DNA from: JBKPDV01 sp046728075
GTDB lineage: Bacteria > Acidobacteriota > Thermoanaerobaculia > UBA5066 > Gp7-AA6
Assembly (NCBI GenBank): GCA_046728075.1
Contig: JBKPDV010000047.1
Coordinates: forward strand, 1-30,169
DNA: 30,169 nucleotides
Direction: 5' to 3'
Shown here: piece by piece, positions 9,108 through 16,411 of the stretch
Position numbering within the stretch: the first letter of the stretch is position 1
How the letters are laid out: each line of letters starts with the position of its first letter
The notes under the pieces: model-generated
What the model saw: the letters and a program-made list of their open reading frames with translations, nothing else
What the model was told of the DNA's origin: nothing
Databases searched by the model: none
Position numbers and translations under genes: made by a program

Positions 9108-10214
9108 TTACGAGATCTTCTTCGGCGGCCGCTCGAGGACCTTGCTTCCCTTCTCGAGCCCGGAAGCGACCTCGACATTCATACCGTCGGAGATGCCGAG
9201 CACGATCTCCTTCTTCTTCGGCTCCACCTTTTCGGTTGCGCCGGGCACCTCGACGAATGTTTTCTTGCCGCCGTCCTCGAAGATCACGACCCGTTCGGGC
9301 AGGACCAGCACATTTTTCTTCTCCCGGATGATGACGTCGGCGTTGGCCGAGTAACCGGCGCGCAGCACGATCTTGTTGCCCCGGTCGAGCTCGATCTCGA
9401 CGTCGAAGAGAGTTGCGCCCTCCTTCTGCTGGGCCTGCGGGGCGATTCGCGAAACGCGTCCGGTCACGACGTCGGTCGGGAGAGCGCCCACCTTGATGCG
9501 CGCCGGCAGCCCGACCTTCATTTTGCCGACGTCGATCTCGTCGACCGTTCCCTTGAAGATGAGGTCGGTCATATCGGCGATCGTGCCGAGCTCCGTGCCC
9601 GGCTGGTAAGAGGTCAGCGGAACAACCGGCTCGCCCGGATTGACGGCCCGCGTCAGAACCGTGCCGGCGACGGGAGCCCGGATGATCGACTCCATCTGAA
9701 GGCCCGCGCCCGAGACCCGTCCCTTGCGCGTCAGCTCGCGTTGCTGTTCAGCGCGGCCGAGCGCGATCTTCGCGAGCTCGAACGCCTGGACCTTGGCGTC
9801 GAGATCGGACTTGGCGAGCACGCCCGACCGGGACAGCTGTTGGGCGCGCTCGAAATCCGCCCGGGCGAGCTCGTAGGAAGCCTTGGCCGACTCCAAAGTG
9901 TGATCCACGTCCGTCAGCTCCTGGGGGGTCGGATCCGGCGCGATCTCGAAGAGGGCGTCCCCCGCGCGCACGGAGTCCCCAACCTGGACGAGGCAATGGC
10001 GGACGATGCCGGAGATCTTCGACTTGACCGAGAACTTCTGTCGCGGCTGGATTTGGCCGACCGCGACGGCTTTCTCCGTGATGGCGCCCGTCTGCAGGGT
10101 CACGAGCTTGATGCCGTCCTTGTCGTCCTTGTTCGAGCGAGCCCAGGCATAGAGGCCGGCGGCCACGGCCACGAGGACGAGCAGCAAAACCGCTGTCTTG
10201 ATCAGCTTGCGCAT
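9108..10214 (-). CDS. Periplasmic adaptor (membrane fusion) protein, MacA/HlyD family
   Basis: 368 residues. An N-terminal anchor (IKTAVLLLVLVAVAAGLYAW) is followed by the first lipoyl half-motif (SKISGIVRHCLVQVGDSVRAG), a coiled-coil hairpin at about 95-165 (DHTLESAKASYELARADF onward), the second lipoyl half-motif (IIRAPVAGTVLTRAVNPGEPV), a beta-barrel and a membrane-proximal domain. MacA-type adaptors bridge an inner-membrane ABC pump to an outer-membrane TolC channel, so a didermal envelope is implied; no TolC homologue is in the window. The start is well supported: ATG with a GGGAGG-type Shine-Dalgarno about 7 bases upstream. It is the first gene of the exporter cluster. Substrate cannot be told from sequence. 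Confidence 0.93.
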   Translation of the reverse strand: MRKLIKTAVLLLVLVAVAAGLYAWARSNKDDKDGIKLVTLQTGAITEKAVAVGQIQPRQKFSVKSKISGIVRHCLVQVGDSVRAGDALFEIAPDPTPQELTDVDHTLESAKASYELARADFERAQQLSRSGVLAKSDLDAKVQAFELAKIALGRAEQQRELTRKGRVSGAGLQMESIIRAPVAGTVLTRAVNPGEPVVPLTSYQPGTELGTIADMTDLIFKGTVDEIDVGKMKVGLPARIKVGALPTDVVTGRVSRIAPQAQQKEGATLFDVEIELDRGNKIVLRAGYSANADVIIREKKNVLVLPERVVIFEDGGKKTFVEVPGATEKVEPKKKEIVLGISDGMNVEVASGLEKGSKVLERPPKKIS

Positions 10215-10293
10215 AACGAACCCTCCCCGACAGCGGAATCTCCGAAAGGCAAACCGCTTGTCCTCTAGTTACGCACGAGCCACCCGGAGGTTC

Positions 10294-10321
10294 GCCCCAT
10301 CCCGATCAGGATCGGCGGGGC
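10294..10321. promoter_or_regulatory. Inverted repeat in divergent intergenic region
   Basis: ccgatc (10302-10307) and gatcgg (10310-10315) flank a 2-base centre, and outer arms gcccc (10294-10298) and ggggc (10317-10321) extend the symmetry. It lies in the 212-base gap between the divergent adaptor and SRPBCC genes, where an operator for either operon would sit. No T-run follows. I see no convincing -35/-10 pair. Role is inferred. Confidence 0.4.
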
Positions 10322-10426
10322 CCTCGCGGGCACTCCTCTCTCCTTAGACGTCGGACGGCTCTTTTCGTTAGGTGCCGCACCCTCGATCCCTTGATAAGCT
10401 CGGCCCCCCCAAGAGACCAAACCAGA

Positions 10427-11062
10427 ATGGCGAGCTCGGAATACCAGTTCGTGACCCGCTGGCAGGTCGTCGGAACAGTCGATGAGGTCTCGGAGATCCT
10501 CGAAAACCCGGAAGACCTGCCGCGCTGGTGGCCTTCGGTCTACCTGGAGGCCGTCACGGTGGCGCCGCCGCGTGAGGACGGCCTCGGCCGCGTGGTGCGC
10601 CTCCACACGAAGGGGTGGCTTCCCTATACCCTCACCTGGGAGCTCAAAGTCGTCGAATCGCGCCGGCCTCACGGCTTCACGATCGAGGCGACCGGAGACT
10701 TCGTGGGCCGCGGTGTCTGGACCTTTGTTCAGGAAGGCGCCTGGGTGGGCGTCACGTTCGACTGGCGCCTGCGGGTCGAAAAAATGGGAGTCAAAGAGCT
10801 CTCCCCGCTTCTGAGGCCGATTTTTGCGGCGAACCATCGTTGGGCGATGCGCCGCGGCGAAGAGAGTCTGAAGCTCGAACTCGCCAGGCGGCGGGCGAAG
10901 GCTGGCGGCAAGGCAGACCTGGCGGCTCCGCCCGGACCGACTTTCACTTCTCCGTGGCCGCTGCTCGTGGGCGCGGTGGCCGTCCTGCTCGGCGCCGTCG
11001 CTCTGGCCGGAGCGCTGACCCGCTCTCGCCGGCAGCGGCGCCGTTCGAAGTGGCGCCGATGA
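10427..11062 (+). CDS. SRPBCC (START-like) domain protein with C-terminal membrane anchor
   Basis: 211 residues from ATG at 10427 (MASSEYQFVTRW). Residues 1-150 have the SRPBCC/polyketide-cyclase pattern: YQFVTRWQVVGTVDEVSEIL at the start, then PRWWPSVYLEAVTV, then strands ending in a long C-terminal helix. The fold makes a hydrophobic pocket for lipids or other apolar ligands. Residues at about 180-202 (PLLVGAVAVLLGAVALAGAL) form one membrane segment followed by a basic tail (RSRRQRRRSKWRR), so the ligand domain should face the side opposite the tail. The stop overlaps the MgtC-like start by ATGA. A TTG 12 codons upstream is in frame but less likely. Ligand unknown. Confidence 0.85.
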   Translation: MASSEYQFVTRWQVVGTVDEVSEILENPEDLPRWWPSVYLEAVTVAPPREDGLGRVVRLHTKGWLPYTLTWELKVVESRRPHGFTIEATGDFVGRGVWTFVQEGAWVGVTFDWRLRVEKMGVKELSPLLRPIFAANHRWAMRRGEESLKLELARRRAKAGGKADLAAPPGPTFTSPWPLLVGAVAVLLGAVALAGALTRSRRQRRRSKWRR

Positions 11063-11532
11063 GCCAGCTCTGGATGCTCACCGACGTGGCGCTCGCCATG
11101 GTTCTGGGATCCGTCATCGGACTCGAGCGGGAGTTCGCGCGCAAGGCGGCGGGGCTTCGAACGCACATGCTGGTGGCCGGCGCGGCGGCCATGCTCGTCG
11201 AGGGGGCCCGGGGGCTGCTGGACCAGTTCGTTCTGCCGGGCATCTCGCCGCTCGTCCGATTCGATCCGATACCAGTGATCACCGCTGTTGTCACCGCCGT
11301 CGGCTTTCTGGGCGCCGGGGCGATCATTCGTGAGAGGCCCGAGCACGTCGAAGGACTCACCACCGGCGCCTCGATGCTCTTCGCCGCCACGATCGGGGCC
11401 TCCGCGTCCCTTCGGCAGTACGGGCTCGCCGTGGGCGCGACGGCTCTCGCGCTGGCGACCCTGCGCGGCCTGCGATGGCTCGAGGAGAAAATCCTCGCTC
11501 GCCGGAAGCCCTCCGGCGGCTCGAAGCAGTGA
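11059..11532 (+). CDS. MgtC/SapB family membrane protein
   Basis: 157 residues. Hallmarks of the MgtC N-terminal domain are visible: VLGSVIGLEREFARKAAGLRTH, then AVVTAVGFLGAGAIIRE and GLTTGASMLFAATIGASA. It has four to five membrane segments. In Salmonella MgtC inhibits the F-type ATP synthase and helps survival at low magnesium; the ordinary MgtC/SapB homologues found widely in bacteria are less well understood. This one stops after the membrane domain and lacks the C-terminal ACT-like domain of full MgtC. The start overlaps the previous stop (ATGA) and the stop overlaps the next start (GTGA), so translation of the three genes is probably coupled. Confidence 0.92.
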   Translation: MSQLWMLTDVALAMVLGSVIGLEREFARKAAGLRTHMLVAGAAAMLVEGARGLLDQFVLPGISPLVRFDPIPVITAVVTAVGFLGAGAIIRERPEHVEGLTTGASMLFAATIGASASLRQYGLAVGATALALATLRGLRWLEEKILARRKPSGGSKQ

Positions 11533-12920
11533 AGTCAGCCGAAAGGCTCCATCGCGAAATCAGCCGGCTCGATGCCACGGCGCTGGTCGTCGGCTCGATG
11601 ATCGGCTCGGGAATCTTCATCGTCTCCGCCGAGAGCGCGCGCGTGCTGGGAGCGCCGGGCTGGCTGCTGGCTGCCTGGGCAATCGCCGGAGCCCTGACAC
11701 TCGCGGCCGCCCTTTCCTGCGCCGAGCTCGCGGCGATGATGCCCAAGGCCGGCGGTCAATATGTCTTCTTCCGAGAAGCGTACGGGCCCCTCGCGGGCTT
11801 CCTGTTCGGCTGGACCATGTTCCTTGTCGTTCAGTCGGGCACGATCGCGGCGGTCTCGGTCGCATTTTCCCGATTTCTCGGAGTTCTCTGGCCGGGGATC
11901 TCCGGCGCCAACAAGCTCGTGACGGTCGGCCGCTTCTCCGTGTCGAGTGTTCAGGCGGTGGCACTCGCCGTCGTTCTCCTGCTGACCTGGTCGAACGCGA
12001 CGGGATTGAAGACCGGAACGCGCACGCAGAACGTCTTCACGGCCGCCAAGTTCGCCGCGCTGCTCGCGCTGACCGTTCTCGGCATCGTCCTCGGCCGCGG
12101 CGCCTCGTTCACGGGGAAGGGCCTCTTCCACGCGGTCTCTCCGGCCGGAGTCCCTCTGGCGGGGCTGGCGCTCGTGGCAGCGCTCGGCACCGCGATGGTC
12201 GGACCGCTCTTTTCCCAATCGGCCTGGAACAACGTCACGTTCGCGGGAGAGGAGATCGTTCAGCCGGAGCGAACTCTCCCGTTCGCGCTCTTAGTGGGCT
12301 GCCTCATCGTGACGACTCTTTACGTGGCCGCCAACGTGGCCTACTTGAACGTGCTTCCGTTTTATGACGTGCAGCACCCGCCCGAGGATCGGGTCGCGAC
12401 AGCGGCCGCAACGGCTCTCTTCGGCCCGGGCGCCGCGGCGGCGACGGCTGTCGCGATCATGGTGTCGACGTTTGGCTGCGTCAATGGCCTGATCCTCTCG
12501 GGCGCGCGGGTCTCTTTCGCGATGGCGCGCGACGGCTTGTTCTTTCAGGGTCTGTCGCGAGTCAACAGCGCGGCCGTGCCCGGCAACGCGCTGTGGGCTC
12601 AGGCCCTCTGGTCCGCCGTGCTCGTCCTGTCCGGCAGCTACAGCGATCTCCTGAAGTACGTGATCTCCGTCGATATCCTCTTCTATGTTCTGCTCGTCCT
12701 GGGCGTGATCGTTCTGCGCGTCCGGCGTCCGGATTGGCCGCGTCCTTTCCAGGCTCCAGGCTATCCCGTCCTCCCGATCCTCTACGCGATCGCGGGAGTC
12801 GTCCTGATAGCCATCCTGCTCGCCGGCAATCCGCGCACGACCTGGCCAGGATACGCGATCGTCCTGACCGGAGTACCGGTCTATTTTCTGTGGAGACGTA
12901 AGCCGGATGGATCGAGATAG
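11529..12920 (+). CDS. APC-superfamily amino-acid permease
   Basis: 463 residues with about 12 membrane segments. The first carries the APC signature: VVGSMIGSGIFIVSA is the unwound TM1 substrate loop (GSGIF). Other APC-like parts are GGQYVFFREAYGPLAGFLFGW and an FAGEEIVQPERTLPFAL segment typical of TM6-7. I placed the start at GTG 11529 because it gives a GTGA overlap with the MgtC stop and a normal short cytoplasmic N-terminus; ATG at 11475 would add 18 residues and a 58-base overlap. It precedes the 5-oxoprolinase genes, so 5-oxoproline or a related amino acid is a reasonable substrate guess. It overlaps pxpBC by 14 bases. Confidence 0.93.
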   Translation: MKSAERLHREISRLDATALVVGSMIGSGIFIVSAESARVLGAPGWLLAAWAIAGALTLAAALSCAELAAMMPKAGGQYVFFREAYGPLAGFLFGWTMFLVVQSGTIAAVSVAFSRFLGVLWPGISGANKLVTVGRFSVSSVQAVALAVVLLLTWSNATGLKTGTRTQNVFTAAKFAALLALTVLGIVLGRGASFTGKGLFHAVSPAGVPLAGLALVAALGTAMVGPLFSQSAWNNVTFAGEEIVQPERTLPFALLVGCLIVTTLYVAANVAYLNVLPFYDVQHPPEDRVATAAATALFGPGAAAATAVAIMVSTFGCVNGLILSGARVSFAMARDGLFFQGLSRVNSAAVPGNALWAQALWSAVLVLSGSYSDLLKYVISVDILFYVLLVLGVIVLRVRRPDWPRPFQAPGYPVLPILYAIAGVVLIAILLAGNPRTTWPGYAIVLTGVPVYFLWRRKPDGSR

Positions 12921-14565
12921 AGGGGAGGAGACGCCGATCGCGCCGCCTCCCGTCTCCGGTCTTCCGTTCCCCGTCTTTCACGATCTTGCCGATGGCGCCG
13001 CTCTCGTCGAGTATCCCGGCTTCTCGGACGACGAATCCAATGCGAGAGCCGTGGCCGGCGCGCGGGCCCTCGAGCGCGATTCTCCCGAGGGTCTCTTCTC
13101 GGCCGTCGTCGGAGCGCGCACTCTTTTTCTCGAGTTCGATCCGGACAAGTGCTCTGTCGAACGGATCGCGTCGCGGCTCGCGACTCGCGAATCGTCGCGC
13201 GTCGCCGCTCCCCGTCGAACTCTGCGGATCCCGGTCGTCTACGGAGAAGAGGCCGGCTCGGAGCTTCCGGAGCTCGCCTCCGCGGCCGGTCTCGCGCCGC
13301 ACGAGTTTGCCCGCCGCCATGCGGCCGCCGTCTATCGAGTCGCTTTTCTCGGATTCGCGCCCGGCTTCGCGTACCTGGCCGGCTTGCCGCCGGAGCTCCA
13401 GGCGCCTCGGCTTTCCACGCCGCGTCCCCGGATCGGGGCGGGAACGGTCGCGATCGCCGGACCTTACACGGGGATCTATCCGGGCGGGACGCCCGGCGGG
13501 TGGAGATCGATCGGTTCGACGCACGTCCGTCTCTTCGATGCGGCGACCGATCCGCCCACACTTTTTCTTCCGGGTGACGAAGTCCGCTTCGAGAGGGTGG
13601 ATTCGGAGAGGTTGCTGCCACCGCCGGAGCAGCCGGTGGTTGCGCATCCGAAAGAGAAAACAGCTGCAGCGCTCTTTCGCGTCGTCGGTCCCGGAGTCTT
13701 CACGTCGGTACAGGGCGCCCCGCGTTTCGGCTGGTCCTCCTATGGCGTGCCGCCGGGCGGCGCCATGGATCGGATCGCGCTGGCGCAGGCCAACGCGACG
13801 CTCGGTAATTCAGAGAACGCCGCCGCGCTCGAAATGACTCTCGTCGGCGCGGAGTTGGAAGCGCTTGCCGAGACCACCATCTGCCTGGCCGGCGCCGAGG
13901 CGGAGGTCGAGTCCAATGGAAAAACCGTCGCTCTCGAAGAGACGATTGCGGTCCGCCGCGGCGACCGATTACGAGTCGGGCGGATCCGCGGCGGCGTGCG
14001 AACCTATCTTGCCGTCGTTGGGGGCTTCGCGCCCGCGGCTCGTTTTGAAATCTCGCAGCGCCTCGCGGCCGGCGCCCTCCTCTTCGCTCCCCCCGTCCCC
14101 CCGTCTCCCCGTCCCCCCGTCTCTCTTTCTCCCCACGCCCGAGTGTCCCAGAGTCCCCGCGTCTCTGACCCGAGCCCGTCCCCGACCTCAGAGACCGTGG
14201 TACGGGTCGTGCTTGACCCTCGTGAGGTTCCCTTCCCCAAAGAGGGAGTTGCCACGTTTCTCTCATCGGCCTACCGCGTCTCGGCATCGAGTGACCGGCG
14301 GGGCATTCGGCTGGAGGGACAACCGATTGCGCTGTCGAGAAGCCCGGATATCCCTCCGGAGGGGACCCCTCTCGGCGGGATACAGGTCGCACGCGACGGA
14401 CTGCCGATCGTACTCGGGCCCGACCGCCCGGTGACGGGGGGATACGCTCGCGTCGCAACGGTGATCCAGGCGGATTTTCCCCTTCTTGCTCAGAGGCCCG
14501 CGGGCGGGGCCCTGCGGTTCGTTGCGGTCCCTCTCGCAGAAGCGCTCGCGGCGAGAGTAGGATGA
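12907..14565 (+). CDS. pxpBC: 5-oxoprolinase subunits B and C fused (PxpB-PxpC)
   Basis: 552 residues. PxpB/KipI part is at about 20-235: FLGFAPGFAYLAGLP, then RIGAGTVAIAGPYTGIYPGG and GGWRSIGST. PxpC/KipA part is at about 250-550: QGAPRFGWSSYGVPPGGAMD and ALEMTLVGAELEA, ending GYARVATVIQADFPLLAQRPG-like sequence. With PxpA this makes the ATP-dependent 5-oxoprolinase that opens 5-oxoproline to glutamate. In E. coli PxpB and PxpC are separate proteins; the fusion resembles the urea-amidolyase-type arrangement. The insert at about 394-430 is Pro/Ser-rich (PPVPPSPRPP and so on), is encoded by a C/T-rich tandem array and is not family sequence. Start ATG has GGAG 11 bases upstream. It ends 7 bases before pxpA. 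Confidence 0.93.
   Translation: MDRDRGEETPIAPPPVSGLPFPVFHDLADGAALVEYPGFSDDESNARAVAGARALERDSPEGLFSAVVGARTLFLEFDPDKCSVERIASRLATRESSRVAAPRRTLRIPVVYGEEAGSELPELASAAGLAPHEFARRHAAAVYRVAFLGFAPGFAYLAGLPPELQAPRLSTPRPRIGAGTVAIAGPYTGIYPGGTPGGWRSIGSTHVRLFDAATDPPTLFLPGDEVRFERVDSERLLPPPEQPVVAHPKEKTAAALFRVVGPGVFTSVQGAPRFGWSSYGVPPGGAMDRIALAQANATLGNSENAAALEMTLVGAELEALAETTICLAGAEAEVESNGKTVALEETIAVRRGDRLRVGRIRGGVRTYLAVVGGFAPAARFEISQRLAAGALLFAPPVPPSPRPPVSLSPHARVSQSPRVSDPSPSPTSETVVRVVLDPREVPFPKEGVATFLSSAYRVSASSDRRGIRLEGQPIALSRSPDIPPEGTPLGGIQVARDGLPIVLGPDRPVTGGYARVATVIQADFPLLAQRPAGGALRFVAVPLAEALAARVG
14088..14165. repeat. C/T-rich tandem array inside pxpBC
   Basis: Repeated 7-8-base units of the ccccccgt / ctccccgt type run from about 14088 to 14120, then decay through tctctctt and ccccacgc into gagtgtccc, gagtcccc. 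All units are in one direction; I see no inverted arm. It keeps the reading frame and encodes a Pro/Ser-rich linker in the PxpC half. Composition is like the array at 8971-9048. Confidence 0.65.
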
Positions 14566-14572
14566 CAAGACC

Positions 14573-15370
14573 GTGATCATCGACCTCAATGCGGACGTGG
14601 GGGAGGGTCTGGAAGATTCCCTGGTTCTTCCCTTCCTGACTTCCGCCAATGTCGCGTGCGGGCTCCACGCCGGTGGGCCCAGGGTCATGGACGAAACCGT
14701 GGCGCAGGCCCTTGCTCATGGAGTCCGAGTCGGAGCGCATCCCGGCTATGCGGATCGGGAAAACTTCGGCCGGGTGCAGGTCGAGATGCCGGCGGAGGAC
14801 GTGGAGCGCCTCGTGCTCTATCAGCTCGGGGCTCTCGACGCATTTGTTCGGCCGCGAGGCGAGCCGCTCACACACGTCAAGCCGCATGGCGCGCTTTACC
14901 ACGCCGCTGGGGAGTTCCCTGACGTGGCCCGCGCGATAGCCGAGGCCGTTCGCCGTTTTCGACCCGCGCTCATCCTCGTCGGGCAGGCAGGCTCGATGCT
15001 CCTGGAAGCAGGACGCGACGCGGGACTGCCGGTCGCTGCCGAGGGCTTTGCCGACCGTCGATACCAGTCAGACGGCACCCTCATCCCGCGGACGCGGCCG
15101 GGCGCTCTTCTGACCGATCCGGAGGAGGCGGCTGAACAGGCCCTGTCCATCGCGCGCGGCGGCACGGTCCTGTCGGAAGACGGTTCGCGCGTGGAAGTAC
15201 ACGCGCAGACCATCTGCCTTCATGGAGACACACCCAATGCGCCGGCGATCGCTCGCCGTGTGCGCGAAGTTCTTCGCCAGCAGGGGATCGGAGTCGCTCC
15301 GCTCGAGCGCGTTCTTCGCGACCGGCAGCCCTCCGATTCGCCGGCCGCTTCACCCAGCCGTCATGTTTGA
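14573..15370 (+). CDS. pxpA: 5-oxoprolinase subunit A (LamB/YcsF family)
   Basis: 265 residues, normal for PxpA (about 245-255 plus a short tail). Conserved blocks are all present: DLNADVGEG at 3, ANVACGLHAGGP, VGAHPGYADRENFGR, HVKPHGALYH, AEGFADRRYQSDGTLIPR, and ICLHGDTPNA near 215. PxpA catalyses ring-opening of phosphorylated 5-oxoproline made by PxpBC. Start GTG at 14573 gives the family N-terminus MIIDLNADVGEG; AGGA lies 10 bases upstream. The stop overlaps the next start by 8 bases. The last 15 residues (RQPSDSPAASPSRHV) extend past the family domain and are low-complexity. Confidence 0.95.
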   Translation: MIIDLNADVGEGLEDSLVLPFLTSANVACGLHAGGPRVMDETVAQALAHGVRVGAHPGYADRENFGRVQVEMPAEDVERLVLYQLGALDAFVRPRGEPLTHVKPHGALYHAAGEFPDVARAIAEAVRRFRPALILVGQAGSMLLEAGRDAGLPVAAEGFADRRYQSDGTLIPRTRPGALLTDPEEAAEQALSIARGGTVLSEDGSRVEVHAQTICLHGDTPNAPAIARRVREVLRQQGIGVAPLERVLRDRQPSDSPAASPSRHV

Positions 15371-15908
15371 GCCGGAAGAGGGAACCGCGTCGGAGCCGCA
15401 GGAGCCGGGCTACCGGGAGCGTTTGCGCGACGCGCTCTCAGCCGCTCGAGATCTTTTCTCCACACGCGCGGAGATCTTCGGGCTGGAGGCGGCGGAAAAG
15501 GCCGGGTACCTGGGGCGCGGTCTCGCCGCGTTTGCGGCGGCCCTGGTGACCGGATGGCTCGCGATGCTCCTCCTCGCGGCTCTCCTGGTTGCGCTCTTCA
15601 CGCTGCTCTTCGGTCAGGTCTGGGCGGGGATTCTGGCGACCCTCGTTCTGTATGGAGGAGCGTGCGCCGCGGCGGTCGTCTTCGGATGGAAGTCGCTCAC
15701 GAAAGTCCGCCCGCTGGATTTTCCGGTCACGAGCGCAGAGCTCGCCCGCGACTGGGAGGCGGTCTCCCGCAGTTTGCAAACGGAATCGGAAGAGGCCGTA
15801 TCCGGAGACGGCAGCCGGCCCCGCGTCCCCGACTCGGCAGGGGTCAGGCCCCGTCCGGGTTACTCGGCGGACGACCTGGAAGCGCGCTTTCGAGAGGGAG
15901 CGGAATGA
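15363..15908 (+). CDS. Phage-holin-3/YqjE-like membrane protein
   Basis: 181 residues. An acidic N-terminus leads into an amphipathic helix (DALSAARDLFSTRAEIFGLEAAEKAG), two adjacent membrane segments at about 55-105 (AFAAALVTGWLAMLLLAALLVALF, then ILATLVLYGGACAAAVVFGW), and a polar C-terminal tail rich in Ser/Glu/Arg. This is the layout of the holin-3_6/YqjE family; despite the name these are chromosomal envelope proteins, and I see no phage genes here. Start ATG at 15363 overlaps the pxpA stop by 8 bases; an upstream in-frame extension lies inside pxpA and is rejected. The ATGA overlap with the next gene suggests a joint function, like yqjD-yqjE-yqjK in enterobacteria. Confidence 0.8.
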   Translation: MFEPEEGTASEPQEPGYRERLRDALSAARDLFSTRAEIFGLEAAEKAGYLGRGLAAFAAALVTGWLAMLLLAALLVALFTLLFGQVWAGILATLVLYGGACAAAVVFGWKSLTKVRPLDFPVTSAELARDWEAVSRSLQTESEEAVSGDGSRPRVPDSAGVRPRPGYSADDLEARFREGAE

Positions 15909-16189
15909 AAGACTCCGATCGACGTCTCGAGGAGCTCGTGCGGCAGGGAGAAATCGAGCGCCGAGCTCTGGCAGGCGAAGTTGGGGAAATCGCGCAGGAG
16001 GTCCGCCGCCGGCGCGCCCAATGGCGGATCGCCGGCTTCCTGGCGGGGGGGCTCGCCGCTGCCGCGACGGCGGTCTATAAGCTCTTCGGAAAGGGTTCGC
16101 TCGCGGCGAAGGTCGGCCGGTATTCCTCGGCCGCTTCACTGGTTCTGGGACTCACCCGCGCGGCCCTGCGGCTGCGCCGCTTCTTGTAG
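15905..16189 (+). CDS. Small membrane protein, YqjK-like by context
   Basis: 94 residues. Residues 1-40 are charged and probably helical (RRLEELVRQGEIERRALAGE onward, possible coiled coil). Residues at about 43-58 (RIAGFLAGGLAAAATAVY) make one membrane segment, and a second hydrophobic stretch (SSAASLVLGLTRAALRL) lies near the basic C-terminus RRFL. ATG overlaps the previous stop (ATGA) with GAGGGAG a few bases upstream, so the start is secure. I do not recognise a domain. Position after the YqjE-like gene suggests an accessory to it. It is the last gene of the run; the stop codon runs straight into a heptamer array. Confidence 0.78.
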   Translation: MKDSDRRLEELVRQGEIERRALAGEVGEIAQEVRRRRAQWRIAGFLAGGLAAAATAVYKLFGKGSLAAKVGRYSSAASLVLGLTRAALRLRRFL

Positions 16190-16264
16190 TTCTCAGTTCT
16201 CAGTTCTCAGTTCTCAGTTCTGTTTCCAGCTTCGTCTTAAACTGAAAACTGAAAACTGATAACT
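16189..16264. repeat. Heptamer inverted array (cagttct unit)
   Basis: Four to five copies of tctcagt/cagttct (16189-16221) are followed by a 19-base spacer and an opposite arm of actgaaa, actgaaa, actgata (16240-16264). The arms match at about 6 of 7 positions per unit. It begins at the stop codon of the small membrane protein gene and could fold in the 3' end of the operon transcript. Confidence 0.85.
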
Positions 16265-16284
16265 AGCTCACTAAGGGACGCCTT

Positions 16285-16300
16285 GTCCTCGCGGGAGGAC
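16285..16300. promoter_or_regulatory. Inverted repeat upstream of sigma-54 promoter
   Basis: gtcctc and gaggac flank four bases, centred about 85 bases upstream of the predicted transcription start at about 16378. That is where enhancer sites of sigma-54 activators lie, so it is a candidate activator site. An unusually A/T-rich stretch (16322-16343) separates it from the promoter, suitable for bending. Binding is not shown. Confidence 0.35.
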
Positions 16301-16351
16301 CCTCTCGCCCCGCATGGCTCAGATAAGTCTTTTATTTCCAAAGAGTCAGCA

Positions 16352-16366
16352 TGGCACCCGTGTTGC
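16352..16366 (+). promoter_or_regulatory. Sigma-54 (-24/-12) promoter
   Basis: TGGCAC, five bases, TTGC: this matches the TGGCACG-N4-TTGC consensus at all but one fixed position, with GG and GC exactly 10 bases apart. The predicted start is about 12 bases after the GC, near 16378, giving a leader of about 34 bases before the ATG at 16412. It is the best promoter match in the window. Confidence 0.8.
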
Positions 16367-16381
16367 GATGAAGAGACGTGT

Positions 16382-16400
16382 CCGCGCATTTGATGCGCGG
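16382..16400 (+). promoter_or_regulatory. Leader hairpin next to the ribosome-binding site
   Basis: ccgcgcat and atgcgcgg form a perfect 8-bp stem with a ttg loop, beginning about four bases after the predicted sigma-54 start. The Shine-Dalgarno GGGAGG follows immediately (16401-16406) and ATG at 16412. It may protect the mRNA 5' end or tune translation; that is inferred. Confidence 0.5.
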
Positions 16401-16411
16401 GGGAGGTCGAT

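Noticed and set aside
15363..15908. Holin gene as evidence of a prophage
   Set aside because: The family is mostly chromosomal YqjE-like, it is embedded in a metabolic operon and no phage gene is near.
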